NCBI RefSeq assembly: GCF_000764025.1
Contig: NZ_KN234767.1
Coordinates: 1-62,570, forward strand
From: Pseudohaliea rubra DSM 19751
GTDB lineage: Bacteria > Pseudomonadota > Gammaproteobacteria > Pseudomonadales > Halieaceae
Direction of reading: 5' to 3'
DNA: 62,570 bases
The notes below the pieces were generated by a model. It searched no databases and had not been told where the DNA came from. It saw nothing but the letters and a program-made list of their open reading frames with translations. The position numbers and the translations under genes were made by a program. Position 1 is the first letter of the stretch; each line of letters begins with the position of its first letter. Of this stretch, positions 8,779 to 18,871 are shown piece after piece.

Positions 8779-10330
8779 GCACGAGCAGGCGTCCGAGGCG
8801 CCGGCCGTGAACGGTGCCGAGCGCATTCCCGTTGCCTCGGTCGAGGACCTTCCGGCGGCAGACATAAAGAACGTTGAAGAGGCGGTCGCCTCCGAGGGTG
8901 GCGGCTGTCATGCCGGCGCCGACCGCATGCAGGCTGACGCCAGGGCCAGCGGCAAGGCTGCCGTACTTGAGCAGTACAAGCAGGACTATCCGACAGGCCC
9001 GCACGATCAGCCGCAGAGCATGTGCCCCGCCTTCGGCTCCCTGCGTGTGGGTCTGCGCATGCGGCGCACGGCGACGGTGCTCTCGGGCTCAGCCTGCTGC
9101 GTCTACGGCCTTACCTTTACCTCGCACTTCTATGGTGCCCGCCGCACGGTGGGCTACGTGCCCTTCGATTCCGAGACCCTGGTGACCGGAAAGCTTTTCG
9201 AAGACATCCGCGAATCCGTGCACAAGCTCGCCGACCCGGAGCAGTACGACGCTGTTGTGATTATCAACCTCTGCGTGCCGACGGCTTCCGGCGTCCCCCT
9301 GGATCTGCTGCCCAAGGCGATCAACGGTGTGCGGATCATCGGCATCGACGTGCCGGGCTTCGGTGTGCCGACGCACGCCGAAGCCAAGGACATCCTTGCC
9401 GGCGCCATGCTGCGCTACGCGCGCACGGAGATCGAGGCCGGTCCCGTGGCGGCTCCCAAGGGCGGCCACAGTGAGAAACCGGCGATCGCCCTGGTGGGTG
9501 AGATGTTCCCGGTTGATGCGATGACCATCGGTCGCCTGCTGGCGCCCATGGGCCTTGCCGCCGGTCCGACGGTGCCCACCCGGGAGTGGCGGGAGCTCTA
9601 CGCCGCCCTTGATTGCGCTGCCGTCGCCATGATCCACCCCTTCTACACGGCCACGCAGCGCCAGTTCGAGGCCGCGGGCCGGCCCTGTCTCGGTTCCGCG
9701 CCGGTGGGCTACGAAGGTACGGAAGCCTGGCTCGAGGCCGTGGCGGCGACCTTCGACGTCGCCGGTGAAGACCTTGAGGCTGCCAAGGATGCGGTGCTGC
9801 CGGCGATCGCGGAGGCCCTCAAGGCCGCGCAGATCGACGCGCGCATAACGCTCTCGGGCTACGAGGGTTCGGAGCTGCTCGTGGCCCGGCTGCTGGTGGA
9901 AAGCGGTGCCGACCTTCGCTACGTAGGCACCGCCTGTCCGAAGACACGCTGGTCCGACGCGGACCGGGAGTGGCTGGAGGCGCGGGGCGTTGAGGTGAAC
10001 TTCCGGGCGTCCCTCGAGGACGACGTGGCCGCCATGCGCAACTACCAGCCGGATCTCGCCATCGGCACCACCCCGGTGGTGCAGAAAGCCAAGGAGCTGG
10101 CCATCCCCGGCCTGTATTTCACCAATCTCATTTCCGCTCGTCCGCTCATGGGTGCCGCCGGGCCAGGCTCCATCGCCGAGGTCATCAACGCAGCCGTGGC
10201 CAACAAGGCCCGCTTCGATGCCATGGAAGCGTTCTTTGACGGCGTTGGCGAAGGCGACAATGCCGGGATCTGGCAGCCGGAAATGCTCGATGCGAAACAT
10301 GCGCCCCTGGGCGCAGGAGGAGCAGTCTGA
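8765..10330 (+). CDS. bchY: BchY, chlorophyllide a reductase subunit
   Basis: A 521-residue NifD-like catalytic subunit of chlorophyllide a oxidoreductase. Candidate cluster ligands are visible in [23 protein letters not shown] and INLCVPTAS. The N-terminal extension of about 60 residues is acidic and low in complexity. The gene overlaps bchX by 14 bp and shares one base with the bchZ start (TGATG). Confidence 0.96.
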   Translation: MTRSEHEQASEAPAVNGAERIPVASVEDLPAADIKNVEEAVASEGGGCHAGADRMQADARASGKAAVLEQYKQDYPTGPHDQPQSMCPAFGSLRVGLRMRRTATVLSGSACCVYGLTFTSHFYGARRTVGYVPFDSETLVTGKLFEDIRESVHKLADPEQYDAVVIINLCVPTASGVPLDLLPKAINGVRIIGIDVPGFGVPTHAEAKDILAGAMLRYARTEIEAGPVAAPKGGHSEKPAIALVGEMFPVDAMTIGRLLAPMGLAAGPTVPTREWRELYAALDCAAVAMIHPFYTATQRQFEAAGRPCLGSAPVGYEGTEAWLEAVAATFDVAGEDLEAAKDAVLPAIAEALKAAQIDARITLSGYEGSELLVARLLVESGADLRYVGTACPKTRWSDADREWLEARGVEVNFRASLEDDVAAMRNYQPDLAIGTTPVVQKAKELAIPGLYFTNLISARPLMGAAGPGSIAEVINAAVANKARFDAMEAFFDGVGEGDNAGIWQPEMLDAKHAPLGAGGAV

Positions 10331-11799
10331 TGCTGGTGCTTGATCACGATCGCGCGGGGGGTTACTGGGGCTCTGTGTACGTGTTCACGGCCATCAAGGG
10401 CCTGCAGACCATCATCGACGGTCCCGTCGGCTGTGAAAACCTGCCCGTGACCTCCGTACTGCACTACACCGACGCGCTGCCGCCTCATGAGCTGCCGGTG
10501 GTCGTCACCGGCCTCGCGGAAGAAGAGCTGGGTCAGCACGGCACCGAGGGCGCCATGCGCCGGGCCCACGAGACGCTCGATCCGGATCGCCCTTCCGTGG
10601 TGGTTACCGGTTCCATCGCCGAGATGATCGGCGGCGGTGTTACGCCGGAAGGCACGGGCATTGAGCGCTTCCTGCCCCGGACCATCGACGAGGATCAGTG
10701 GCAGAGCGCCGATCGAGCCATGAACTGGCTCTGGACCCGCTTCGGCGAGAAGAAGGGCCGCAAGCTCGGCGCCGCCTGGAAGAAAAAGCGCGAGGCCGGC
10801 AAGGCCGCGCCGCGGGTCAACATCATCGGTCCGATCTACGGCATGTTCAACACCTGGTCGGATCTCGCCGAGCTCCGTCGCCTGGTCGAGGGCATGGGTG
10901 CCGAGGTCAACATGGTGTTCCCGCTCGGCAGCCACATTGATGACGTGTGCAAGCTCGCCGAGGCCGACGTCAACATCTGCATGTACCGGGAATTCGGGCG
11001 CCTGCTCTGCGAGGAGCTGGAGATGCCTTACCTGCAGGCGCCTATCGGCCTGCACAGCACCACGAAGTTTCTCGAGAAGCTGGGCGAGCTGCTCGATCTC
11101 GACCCGCAGCCTTTCATCGCGCGGGAGAAGCACACCACCATCAAGCCGATCTGGGACCTGTGGCGCTCCGTTACCCAGGACTTTTTCGGTACGGCGAGCT
11201 TCGGCATAGCCGCCAGCGAGACCTACAGCCGTGGCGTGCGTCACTTCCTGGAGGAAGAGCTGGGGCTGCCGTGTCATTTTGCCTTCGAGCGCCGCGCCGG
11301 CAAGAAGACCGATAACGAGGCCGTCCGTGCGGCGGTGCAGCAGAAGACGCCCCTGGTGGTCTTCGGTGGCTACAACGAGCGCATGTATCTCGCCGAGGTC
11401 GGCGCCCGCGCCGTGTACATACCGGCCTCCCTGCCCGGTACGATCATCCGCCGGCATACGGGTACGCCGTTTATGGGCTATGGCGGCGCCTGCTACCTGG
11501 TCCAGGAAGTCTGCAACGCGCTTTTCGACGCCCTGTTCTACATCCTGCCGCTCGGTACCGATCTCGACAAGGCCGAGGCCACGCCGGCCCGGGAGCGGAC
11601 CTCCATTGCCTGGGAGGTGGAAGCGGAAATGGCCCTCGACAAGCTTGTGGCCGCAGAACCGATTCTGGTCCGGATCTCGGCGGCGAAGCGCCTGCGCGAT
11701 GCGGCAGAGAGTGCCGCCCGCGGCAGCGGCGCAGAGCAGGTCACACTTCAACACCTGCAGCTGGCTCGCCAGCTGCTCGCCACGGTAGGCACCGCGTGA
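10330..11799 (+). CDS. bchZ: BchZ, chlorophyllide a reductase subunit
   Basis: A 489-residue NifK-like partner of BchY. The N-terminus ([34 protein letters not shown]) is characteristic, with the Cys of VGCEN expected to bind the iron-sulfur cluster. The C-terminus carries the usual light-independent reductase helix ([14 protein letters not shown]). The gene begins on the last base of bchY. Its stop codon sits within a bulged hairpin (11784-11810). Confidence 0.96.
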   Translation: MLVLDHDRAGGYWGSVYVFTAIKGLQTIIDGPVGCENLPVTSVLHYTDALPPHELPVVVTGLAEEELGQHGTEGAMRRAHETLDPDRPSVVVTGSIAEMIGGGVTPEGTGIERFLPRTIDEDQWQSADRAMNWLWTRFGEKKGRKLGAAWKKKREAGKAAPRVNIIGPIYGMFNTWSDLAELRRLVEGMGAEVNMVFPLGSHIDDVCKLAEADVNICMYREFGRLLCEELEMPYLQAPIGLHSTTKFLEKLGELLDLDPQPFIAREKHTTIKPIWDLWRSVTQDFFGTASFGIAASETYSRGVRHFLEEELGLPCHFAFERRAGKKTDNEAVRAAVQQKTPLVVFGGYNERMYLAEVGARAVYIPASLPGTIIRRHTGTPFMGYGGACYLVQEVCNALFDALFYILPLGTDLDKAEATPARERTSIAWEVEAEMALDKLVAAEPILVRISAAKRLRDAAESAARGSGAEQVTLQHLQLARQLLATVGTA

Positions 11800-11841
11800 G
11801 CGGTGCTACCGGGCGGATGACGCCGGGGCAGAACCCCGGCG
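11784..11841 (+). promoter_or_regulatory. Two intercistronic hairpins between bchZ and pufQ
   Basis: Hairpin 1 (11784-11810) is an 11-bp stem with one bulge around loop GTGA and spans the bchZ stop. Hairpin 2 has CGCCGGGG (11821-11828) pairing with CCCCGGCG (11834-11841). They lack U-tracts and may act as partial terminators or mRNA-processing/stability elements separating bch and puf expression. Confidence 0.55.
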
Positions 11842-11884
11842 CGATGACAACAGCCCCGTGAGAAACGAGGGGGAGGGATAAGAC

Positions 11885-12118
11885 ATGAAAACAGGTCAAG
11901 CGCACCACGACGTCCACGCGACCGCCCTGCACGACCGCATCGAGTTCCGCATCCTGATCGCGGTCTCCATGCTGTGGTTCCTGCTGGTTGCCGCTGTAAG
12001 CCGGCTGCTGCCCCGCAGCTGCCGGCCCCTCGCCGGCTCGGCGCCGCGGCACGAGTCGCTTTTCGCCGAGGCGCGACGAACGGCTTATACGGTTATTCCC
12101 TACGCATTCATGCGCTGA
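11885..12118 (+). CDS. pufQ: PufQ-like protein
   Basis: A 77-residue protein with one predicted membrane helix (RILIAVSMLWFLLVAAVSRL), an arginine-rich middle and a C-terminal ESLFAEARRTAYTVIPYAFM, a layout matching PufQ. In Rhodobacter, PufQ promotes bacteriochlorophyll flux and photocomplex formation. A GGGGGAGGGATAAGAC leader provides a strong ribosome site. It lies between bchZ and pufL, the position of pufQ in purple bacteria, but pufBA do not follow it. Confidence 0.8.
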   Translation: MKTGQAHHDVHATALHDRIEFRILIAVSMLWFLLVAAVSRLLPRSCRPLAGSAPRHESLFAEARRTAYTVIPYAFMR

Positions 12119-12227
12119 AGGTGCCGTGCGCTGCGGCGATCGCGGCGCTTGAGAAAGATGACACTGGCCCGGGGCGGGCGGTGAGATTGTGTATACGGGG
12201 TCCCTGGGTTGGACCGGAGGAAGAAAG

Positions 12228-13052
12228 ATGACGATGTTGAGCTTCGAGAAAAAGTACCGGGTCAGGGGGGGGACTCTCCTGGGCGGTGACCTTTTCGATT
12301 TCTGGGTCGGCCCCTTCTACGTCGGCTTTTTCGGCGTGACCACTATATTCTTCTCGGTGCTGGGCACCGCGTTGATCCTCTATGGCGCCTCGCAGGGGCC
12401 GACCTGGAACATCTGGCAGATCAATATCGCGCCGCCGGACCTGAGTTACGGCCTCGGGCTCGCGCCTTTGAGCGACGGGGGGCTCTGGCAGATCATTACC
12501 ATCTGCGCCACCGGCGCCTTTGTGTCCTGGGCGCTTCGGCAGGTGGAAATCTCGCGAAAGCTGGGCATGGGTCTGCACGTACCTTTCGCCTACGGCGTCG
12601 CGGTGTTTGCCTATGTCACGCTGGTGATCATCCGGCCGCTGCTTCTCGGCGCCTGGGGCCACGGTTTCCCCTACGGCATTCTGAGCCACCTCGACTGGGT
12701 GTCTAACGTTGGCTACCAGTACCTGCACTTCCACTACAACCCGGCGCATATGCTGGCTATTACCTTCTTTTTTACTACCACCCTCGCGCTGTCCATGCAT
12801 GGTGGCCTGATCCTGTCGGTCACCAACCCGCCGAAGGGCCAGAAGGTCAAAACAGCGGAGCACGAGAACTCGTTCTTCCGTGATGACGTCGGTTATTCGA
12901 TCGGCGCCCTGGGTATCCACCGTCTCGGCCTGTTCCTGGCCCTGTCGGCGGGCTTCTGGAGCGCGGTCTGCATTGTGATCAGTGGTCCCTTCTGGACCAG
13001 GGGCTGGCCCGAGTGGTGGAACTGGTGGCTCGAGCTGGGTATTTGGAACTAA
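12228..13052 (+). CDS. pufL: Reaction centre L subunit PufL
   Basis: A 274-residue five-helix integral membrane protein that binds the special pair, accessory pigments, quinones and iron. ATG 12228 is chosen over the upstream in-frame start at 12189 because GGAGGAAGAAAG directly precedes it and the product begins [15 protein letters not shown] as in the family. Visible ligand histidines lie in [19 protein letters not shown] and LGIHRLG. The HEN triplet suggests Asn at the position equivalent to L213, where Rhodobacter has Asp. Confidence 0.98.
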   Translation: MTMLSFEKKYRVRGGTLLGGDLFDFWVGPFYVGFFGVTTIFFSVLGTALILYGASQGPTWNIWQINIAPPDLSYGLGLAPLSDGGLWQIITICATGAFVSWALRQVEISRKLGMGLHVPFAYGVAVFAYVTLVIIRPLLLGAWGHGFPYGILSHLDWVSNVGYQYLHFHYNPAHMLAITFFFTTTLALSMHGGLILSVTNPPKGQKVKTAEHENSFFRDDVGYSIGALGIHRLGLFLALSAGFWSAVCIVISGPFWTRGWPEWWNWWLELGIWN

Positions 13053-13066
13053 GGGGGTAGACGACC

Positions 13067-14038
13067 ATGGAATATCAGAATCTGTTTACACGCCTCCAGG
13101 TCGAGGCCCCGCTGCATCCCGGCCTGGATCTCGGTCCCGACACGGACAAGCGCTCCGGCATGACCGAGAACTACTGGCTCGGCAAGATCGGTGACGCGCA
13201 GCTTGGCCCCATTTACCTGGGGGGTACCGGGATCCTGTCGATCCTGTTCGGCTTCATCGCCATCGAGATCATCGGCCTGAACATGTGGGCCTCGGTGAAC
13301 TGGGACCCGGTCGAGTTTATCCGGCTTCTGCCCTGGCTGGCGCTCGAGCCGCCGCCCCCGGAGTACGGCCTCAGCATTCCGCCGCTGGCCGAAGGGGGCT
13401 GGTGGCTCATGGCCGGTTTTTTCCTGACCGCGTCGATTCTGCTCTGGTGGGTGCGCACTTATAACCTGGCGCGGCGTAACGGCATGGGCACACACCTGGC
13501 GTGGGCCTTCATGGCTGCCATCTGGCTTTACCTGGTACTCGGTCTTATCCGGCCGGTGCTTATGGGGTCCTGGTCTGAAGCGGTTCCCTTCGGGATCTTT
13601 CCGCACCTCGACTGGACCGCGGCCTTCTCGATCCGCTACGGCAACCTGTTCTACAACCCCTTCCACATGCTGTCGATTGCCTTCCTCTACGGCTCGACGC
13701 TGCTGTTCGCGATGCATGGCGCCACCATTCTCGCGACCAGTCGCTACGGTGGTGACCGGGAGATTGACCAGATTACCTACCGCGGCACTGCAGCCGAGCG
13801 GGCCCAGCTGTTCTGGCGCTGGACCATGGGCTTCAACGCCACCATGGAATCCATCCACCGCTGGGGCCTCTGGTTCGCGGTTCTCACGGTAATCACCGGC
13901 GGTATCGGCATCCTGCTGACCGGAACTGTGGTCGAGAACTGGTACCTCTGGGGCGTGAAACACGGTATTGCGCCGGGCTACCCGCCGATCGAGGCGATTC
14001 CGCCGGCGAACCCGATGACTACAGGAGCGGGGCAATGA
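13067..14038 (+). CDS. pufM: Reaction centre M subunit PufM
   Basis: A 323-residue partner of PufL. Ligand histidines appear in FPHLDW, YNPFHM, AMHGAT and ESIHRWG, as expected for bacteriochlorophyll and non-heme iron binding. The C-terminus ([18 protein letters not shown]) extends as in species with a bound tetraheme cytochrome. It starts 14 bp after pufL with an AGGGGG leader, and its stop overlaps the pufC ATG. Confidence 0.98.
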   Translation: MEYQNLFTRLQVEAPLHPGLDLGPDTDKRSGMTENYWLGKIGDAQLGPIYLGGTGILSILFGFIAIEIIGLNMWASVNWDPVEFIRLLPWLALEPPPPEYGLSIPPLAEGGWWLMAGFFLTASILLWWVRTYNLARRNGMGTHLAWAFMAAIWLYLVLGLIRPVLMGSWSEAVPFGIFPHLDWTAAFSIRYGNLFYNPFHMLSIAFLYGSTLLFAMHGATILATSRYGGDREIDQITYRGTAAERAQLFWRWTMGFNATMESIHRWGLWFAVLTVITGGIGILLTGTVVENWYLWGVKHGIAPGYPPIEAIPPANPMTTGAGQ

Positions 14039-15135
14039 ACCTACTGCATACGATCCGTTTGCCGCTGGTGGCCGTGGCCGCCGCGGCCACCCTGGCTGCC
14101 TGCAACCCGCCGCCGCACGACACGGTGCAGCGGGGCTTTCGCGGCACCGGCATGGAACTGGTAGTCGACAAGGCCGAGCGCGCCGAGAGCGTGGCAGCCA
14201 ACGAGGCGCCGGATGTGATCCCGCAGGTGCCGCCGGGCGGTCCGAAGGCCAGCGACCTCTACGAGAACGTGGAGGTCCTCGGTGACCTGACCGTGGGTGA
14301 GTTCACTCGCGTGATGGCCTCCATCACCCAGTGGGTAGCGCCGGAAGAGGGCTGTAACTACTGCCACGTGCCGGGCAACTTCGCCTCGGAAGATGTGTAC
14401 ACGAAAAAGGTTGCCCGCAGCATGCTGGCGATGACCCAGCGCCTCAACGAGGACTGGGGTGAGAAGCACGTCGCACCGGCCGGTGTCACCTGCTACACCT
14501 GCCACCGCGGCCAGGCGGTCCCTCAGTATGTGTGGTCTCATGATCCGGGGCCCGAGACCTCGGATAAGTTCGGCAATAGCGGGCAAAACATCCCGTCGCC
14601 GGCCGTGGCCTATGCGTCCCTGCCCTACGATCCGCTGACACCGTTCCTCGAAGAGGATTATCCGATCAGCCTGCAGGGCAACACGGCACTCCCGACGGGC
14701 CCGAACGTCGGTACGAAGCAGGCCGAGTGGACCTACGCGCTGATGATGCACTTCTCGGACTCGCTGAATGCGAACTGCACCTTCTGTCACAACAGCCGTG
14801 CTTTCTCGAACTGGGAGCAGAGCCCCTATCAACGGGTCAAGGCCTGGCACGCGATCCGTATGGTGCGCGAGACCAACAATGGCTACATCAAGCCCACAGG
14901 CGAATGGCTGCCGCCGCACCGCCTCGGTTCCGAGGGTGATGTGCCCAAGGTGAGCTGCATGACCTGCCACCAGGGCGCCTACAAGCCGATGTACGGTGCG
15001 AACATGATTGACCCCTTCCCCAGCCTTGCCAGGAAGTCCGGTGTGGCTGTTGACATGGCCGAAGCGGCCGCTGCGGCGAAGGCCGAGCGGCAGGGCCCGG
15101 TGCCGGCCGTTGGCAACATGGGTGGCGGGGAGTAG
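14035..15135 (+). CDS. pufC: Reaction centre tetraheme cytochrome PufC
   Basis: A 366-residue periplasmic lipoprotein that re-reduces the photo-oxidised special pair. The signal sequence ends in a lipobox (ATLAAC), and four CxxCH heme sites are present: CNYCH, CYTCH, CTFCH and CMTCH. The gene overlaps pufM by 4 bp. The TAG stop is the first arm of a perfect 20-bp palindrome. A tethered tetraheme subunit means that a soluble donor outside this operon must feed it. Confidence 0.97.
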   Translation: MNLLHTIRLPLVAVAAAATLAACNPPPHDTVQRGFRGTGMELVVDKAERAESVAANEAPDVIPQVPPGGPKASDLYENVEVLGDLTVGEFTRVMASITQWVAPEEGCNYCHVPGNFASEDVYTKKVARSMLAMTQRLNEDWGEKHVAPAGVTCYTCHRGQAVPQYVWSHDPGPETSDKFGNSGQNIPSPAVAYASLPYDPLTPFLEEDYPISLQGNTALPTGPNVGTKQAEWTYALMMHFSDSLNANCTFCHNSRAFSNWEQSPYQRVKAWHAIRMVRETNNGYIKPTGEWLPPHRLGSEGDVPKVSCMTCHQGAYKPMYGANMIDPFPSLARKSGVAVDMAEAAAAAKAERQGPVPAVGNMGGGE

Positions 15136-15152
15136 CGCGCGGCCGCGCGCTA
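15133..15152 (+). promoter_or_regulatory. Perfect GC palindrome at the pufC stop
   Basis: TAGCGCGCGGCCGCGCGCTA is a perfect 20-bp palindrome containing the pufC stop codon. It has no U-tract. It precedes the 150-bp gap before pufB and probably marks a processing or 3'-end stabilising hairpin that separates pufLMC from pufBA mRNA. Confidence 0.6.
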
Positions 15153-15303
15153 GGAGGAATTCCCAGCCCTGCGGGCCCTCCGGGGCCTGCCGGACGAGGG
15201 AACTGCGCAGTCAGCGCCGCAAGGCGTGGTGGTTGTGCGAAGTGGACAACCCAGGCAACACAGCATGGGCTGTTAACGAAGAAACACATGGGAGGTATAA
15301 ACC

Positions 15304-15453
15304 ATGAGTGAGCAAATCAACAGTCCTTCCGGGCTGTCTAGTGACGAGGCCAAGGAATTCCACAGCTTCTTTATGCAAGGTTTCCTGGGCTTTACTGCAG
15401 TAGCCGTGGTCGCACACATCCTGGTCTGGATGTGGAAGCCCTGGCTGGTATAA
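15304..15453 (+). CDS. pufB: LH1 beta polypeptide PufB
   Basis: A 49-residue antenna protein with the beta-type layout: an acidic N-terminus ([12 protein letters not shown]), one membrane helix with the bacteriochlorophyll-binding His in [14 protein letters not shown], and the conserved WKPWL end. A GGAGGTATAAACC leader precedes the ATG. It is encoded after pufC rather than before pufL. Confidence 0.95.
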   Translation: MSEQINSPSGLSSDEAKEFHSFFMQGFLGFTAVAVVAHILVWMWKPWLV

Positions 15454-15530
15454 GTCGGAAGCACCGCGAGTTAAAACCCGTGGCAAGGCCGGCGTTGGAC
15501 CGGTAGACCGCAACAACTTGGAGAAGCGAA

Positions 15531-15722
15531 ATGTACAGGATCTGGCTGATTTTTGATCCCAGGCGAATCATGATCGCGACGGCGGCGTTTCTGTTTACCT
15601 TGGCATTGTTGATTCATTTCATCCTGCTGAGCACAGAACGCTTCAACTGGCTTGAGGCAGACGCGTCGGCAGCGGCTACGGCCTCTACCGAAGTGGCTCC
15701 CCTGCCAGAGTCGAAAGCGTAG
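15531..15722 (+). CDS. pufA: LH1 alpha polypeptide PufA
   Basis: A 63-residue antenna protein beginning [15 protein letters not shown], typical of LH1 alpha chains, with the ligand His in [16 protein letters not shown] and a flexible alanine- and proline-rich C-terminus. The leader GGAGAAGCGAA supplies the ribosome site. It lies 77 bp after pufB and is the last gene of the superoperon. No LH2 (puc) genes are seen in the window. Confidence 0.96.
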   Translation: MYRIWLIFDPRRIMIATAAFLFTLALLIHFILLSTERFNWLEADASAAATASTEVAPLPESKA

Positions 15723-15747
15723 TTCGTCATTAAGCTGACGGAGTGAC

Positions 15748-15767
15748 GCCCGCCGTTCGCGGCGGGC
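15748..15767 (+). terminator. Hairpin after pufA
   Basis: GCCCGCCG-TTCG-CGGCGGGC forms an 8-bp stem with a stable TTCG tetraloop 25 bp after the pufA stop. No long U-tract follows, so readthrough into idi is possible. Confidence 0.7.
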
Positions 15768-15837
15768 AGAGCTCTCTAACATTTTGCCGCGGCGCCTGGC
15801 GCCCGCGGCTTTCATCGTGCCTTCGCGGGAGCGGATC

Positions 15838-16446
15838 ATGCAGCTTGCCAGGGGACAACAGGTTTCCTTTGCCGACGAGCCACTCATCCTCGTCGACAGT
15901 GACGACCTCCCCAGGGGGCACGACAGCAAGGAAGCGGTGCACGCCGGGGAAGGTCTTCTGCATCGTGCCTTTTCGGTTTTTCTCTTTCTCAACGCGGACA
16001 CGGTGCTCCTGCACGAGCGCAGCGGCGAGAAACCGCTCTGGCCCGGGTTCTGGACCAACAGTTGCTGCAGCCACCCGCGCCGCGGCGAGTGCAACCACAC
16101 GGCCACGCAGCGGCGCCTCGAGCAGGAACTCGGCGTGGCCGCCGAGCTCACCTACCTGTACAAGTTTGAATACGCGGCCCGCTACCTTGATGTGGGTAGC
16201 GAGCGAGAGCTCTGTTCCGTCTATATCGGCGCGCTGGCGCAGCCCCTGGCACCGCGCCCGAATCCGCGCGAGATTGCAGCGTGGGGCTGGTTTGACTGTG
16301 CAGCCGTAGATGCCTGGCTGGCTCGGGAGCCGGAGCGCTTCACGCCCTGGTTCAAGCTTGAGTGGGCTGCGCTCCGGGGCCCCTACCGGGGCATGGTGGA
16401 AGACCTGTTCCCGACGCCGGGAAAGCGCCTGGCTGAGGCGGGCTGA
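15838..16446 (+). CDS. idi: Isopentenyl-diphosphate delta-isomerase (type 1)
   Basis: A 202-residue Nudix-fold enzyme that interconverts IPP and DMAPP, supplying precursors for carotenoids and the phytyl tail. The active-site Cys is in WTNSCCSHPRRGE, and the following ATQRRLEQELG matches the Nudix-like metal-binding segment. ATG 15838 has GGGAG upstream. A TTG at 15784 would add 18 residues with no family support. idi genes are common members of photosynthesis clusters. Confidence 0.9.
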   Translation: MQLARGQQVSFADEPLILVDSDDLPRGHDSKEAVHAGEGLLHRAFSVFLFLNADTVLLHERSGEKPLWPGFWTNSCCSHPRRGECNHTATQRRLEQELGVAAELTYLYKFEYAARYLDVGSERELCSVYIGALAQPLAPRPNPREIAAWGWFDCAAVDAWLAREPERFTPWFKLEWAALRGPYRGMVEDLFPTPGKRLAEAG

Positions 16447-16494
16447 AGCCGTTAAGGCGCCGGCTTTCTCAGCTGAGGCTCAGCTGATACCCGG

Positions 16495-17823
16495 CTAGGA
16501 CGCCAGGGCGATGCCTCGCGCCGCGCGGTAATGGGGGGATGCATCGCTCCAGCGTTGATGCAGGGCGAAGCGGCCGTACTCGGTCACCGATACCTTGTCG
16601 TCGGAGATTTCCACGAAGCCCTGGCTTGCGAGCTCCTTGAGGAGGTCGTTGTCCTCAAGGAGGTCACCGTAGTCCGATAGCTCCAGGTTGCACAGCAGCG
16701 CGCTCAGGGCAGCCTGCTGGCGCTGTTCGCTCTCGCTGATGCGCTCGCCCGTGCAGAGCGGCAACACCCCCGACTGCACGGCCTCGTGCCACTCACCGAG
16801 CTGTACCTTGTTCTGCACGTTCGCCTCGCGGAGCTGGCTGATCGCGTCGGCGCCGAAGCCGTAGAGATCGCCGCTATCGCGATCCGTGTAACCCACCCAG
16901 TTCCGATGCAGGTGCCCGGCGTGCTTGGCGCGGGTGAGGGCGTCGTGTTCCAGCGCAAAGCAGTCCAGCCCGACCCACTCGTAGCCGTTGCCCATGAGCG
17001 TTTCGCTGGCCGTGTTGAACATGGCCACCTTGTCTGCGAGGGACGGCAGACTCTCGGCATCAAGGGCACGCTGGTGCTTGAAGACCGACGGTCGCGGCGA
17101 GAAGCTCTGGCAGATAATGCGGTCCGGGTTGAGGTTGATCATATTGGCGACGGTGCCGTGTACCGATTCTACAGACTGGTTGGGCAGGCCGTAGACCAGA
17201 TCCATGCTGATGGTCTCGAAGCCCTCGCTGCGGGCGCTGTTAATAACGTCCTCGAGTACCGACAGGGAGTGGGAGCGGCCGATGGCCAGCTGCACGCTGC
17301 TGTCGAGATCGCGGATCTGCAGATCCAGGATACGGAAACCGAGCCCGCGCAGTAGCGTGAGCTGTGATGGTGAGCACCGCTTCGGGTTGGCCTCCAGCGA
17401 AGTCTCCGTGTCACTGGTCACGTGGAAATGACGATCAAGCACGTCCATGAGCTGAACGAGCTGTGTGTCGCTCAGGTAGTTGGGTGTGCCGCCACCCAGG
17501 TGGAGCTGGTTGAGCGTCAGGCCGCGCCCGATACGGTCTGTCACCATGCTGATTTCGCGCTCCAGGCCGACGATGTACTCGTCGATGGTCTCGCTGTTGT
17601 GCGTCACCGTGGTGTGGTGGTCGCAGTTCAGGCACCGGGAGGGACAGAAAGGCAGGCGTACATGGACGGCGATACTGTCGCCGCTGCCATGCTTGCTGGC
17701 CAGCAACTCGGCATAGGCGCCGGGCGTCAGGCCAAGATCTGTCGTCGCGAAGAGCTCTGGGAGCGCGTCGTCATCAGCCGTGCCCCCGCGTGATGCGAAG
17801 GGGGGTGTTACCAGGGGGCTCAT
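16495..17823 (-). CDS. HemN-like radical SAM protein (oxygen-independent coproporphyrinogen oxidase type)
   Basis: A 442-residue protein with the radical-SAM cluster motif CPSRCLNC near residue 60, HLGGGTPNYL for SAM binding, and MDLVYGLPNQ as in HemN. HemN would convert coproporphyrinogen III to protoporphyrinogen IX without oxygen, feeding tetrapyrrole synthesis. Authentic HemN has a further Cys two residues after the third (CxxxCxxCxC); here the sequence is CDHH, so activity could differ, and a HemW-like role is possible. An FNR-type box and a PpsR-like site lie upstream. Confidence 0.8.
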   Translation of the reverse strand: MSPLVTPPFASRGGTADDDALPELFATTDLGLTPGAYAELLASKHGSGDSIAVHVRLPFCPSRCLNCDHHTTVTHNSETIDEYIVGLEREISMVTDRIGRGLTLNQLHLGGGTPNYLSDTQLVQLMDVLDRHFHVTSDTETSLEANPKRCSPSQLTLLRGLGFRILDLQIRDLDSSVQLAIGRSHSLSVLEDVINSARSEGFETISMDLVYGLPNQSVESVHGTVANMINLNPDRIICQSFSPRPSVFKHQRALDAESLPSLADKVAMFNTASETLMGNGYEWVGLDCFALEHDALTRAKHAGHLHRNWVGYTDRDSGDLYGFGADAISQLREANVQNKVQLGEWHEAVQSGVLPLCTGERISESEQRQQAALSALLCNLELSDYGDLLEDNDLLKELASQGFVEISDDKVSVTEYGRFALHQRWSDASPHYRAARGIALAS

Positions 17824-17968
17824 TCGGCACCTCCAGTGGCGCTTTGCGTGTCGCCCGGCCGGGCTTTCGCGCGGATCAGCGGGCCCGCTTCAGGGCCTGG
17901 GCGTGTGCAGGGAGCTTCGAGTTCAATCATCTTTTGCTTATGCTGCCCTTGAGAGGGTAGAACCCGCC

Positions 17969-17994
17969 TTGATCACTGTCAAAGAAATTGGACG
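17969..17994 (-). promoter_or_regulatory. FNR-like box overlapping a PpsR-like site upstream of the hemN-like gene
   Basis: TTGATCACTGTCAA (17969-17982) differs by one base from the FNR/Anr consensus TTGAT-N4-ATCAA. TGTCAAAGAAATTGGACG (17977-17994) differs by one base from TGT-N12-ACA. Both are about 150 bp upstream of the hemN-like start, in the gap after puhE. Confidence 0.5.
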
Positions 17995-18011
17995 CTGCCT
18001 TCAGCTGCCCT

Positions 18012-18860
18012 TCAGCCGGTGCCGACGCTCCGGGGCTGCCGGGGGGCCGGCGAAACCTCGGTCAGCGGGCGGCTGGCGGGAGGACGGTGGCGCCCCCGGG
18101 CGCGGTCAGCGGCGCTGAGAGCCCATTGCCAGAGTGCCGAATCGCGTAGCGGTAGCACCATGAACCAGTGCTCCAGGACCGCGAGCGCAAGGAGCGAGCC
18201 GATCAATGTGTTGCCCAGGCGTCCGAAGTCGTCGGGGGCGCCGAGGGCGGCTCGCAGCAGTAGCGCGGTGGCCGCAGTGCCCAGCGACACGGAGACCGGG
18301 AACAGGTAGTTCATGCGCCGCTTGCGCATATAGGTGACCAGGTAGCGGCTGCGCTCCGGGAGCCAGTGCTCATTGAAGTTGGAGACACCCAGATAGAGGT
18401 TCAGCTTGGCGCTCCAGCGCATGATCCAGAGCACGAGATAGGTGCCGGTGGCAACCTGGTTGTCCCCGCCCCAGCTCAGGGCGACGACGGCGATGCCGGC
18501 GCCGGCCACGGCCAGCTCATGATGGATGCTCGTGCCCAGGGCGAGGCGGAAGCGGCGCCAGCCGCGGGCGTCGGCTGGGCATGACCGCTTGTGCGTGCCT
18601 GTGATGAAATCCATGAGATAGCTGATTTCGAGCCAGCCCCAGACGGCCAGGGCAATGGCGAAACCGGCGGCCGCTCCCAGGGGGGTCGCGTCCCGCGCGA
18701 CCTGGGGCAGGAGCGTCAGGCTGAACAGGCTCAGGGTGGAAAAGGCCAGTACGCTCCAGCGATGACTGTAGCGCGGCAACAGGTTGAGGTAGAGGATCAC
18801 CCCGGTACTCAGCCACCAGCCGAGGAGGGCCGTCAGGAACGCGACGAGGTATGCAGACAC
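18012..18860 (-). CDS. puhE: Photosynthetic complex assembly protein PuhE
   Basis: A 282-residue polytopic membrane protein of the PuhE (DUF3623) family, which affects assembly of the reaction centre-LH1 core. Several hydrophobic helices are evident, with conserved segments VWGWLEISYLMDFITG and WSAKLNLYLGVSNFNEHWLP. The start is GTG at 18860, 11 bp after puhC. The proline- and arginine-rich tail is cytoplasmic by inference. Confidence 0.92.
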   Translation of the reverse strand: MSAYLVAFLTALLGWWLSTGVILYLNLLPRYSHRWSVLAFSTLSLFSLTLLPQVARDATPLGAAAGFAIALAVWGWLEISYLMDFITGTHKRSCPADARGWRRFRLALGTSIHHELAVAGAGIAVVALSWGGDNQVATGTYLVLWIMRWSAKLNLYLGVSNFNEHWLPERSRYLVTYMRKRRMNYLFPVSVSLGTAATALLLRAALGAPDDFGRLGNTLIGSLLALAVLEHWFMVLPLRDSALWQWALSAADRARGRHRPPASRPLTEVSPAPRQPRSVGTG

Positions 18861-18871
18861 GGCAGGCGGCC

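Noticed and set aside
12119-12227. A missing pufBA pair expected between pufQ and pufL
   Set aside because: I looked in this gap and found no antenna-like small frame; the only pufBA pair is at 15304-15722.
18012-18860. An extra PpsR pair partner for the 17977 site inside puhE
   Set aside because: At the 26-bp register on either side there is no TGT or ACA half-site, so only a single imperfect site is reported.
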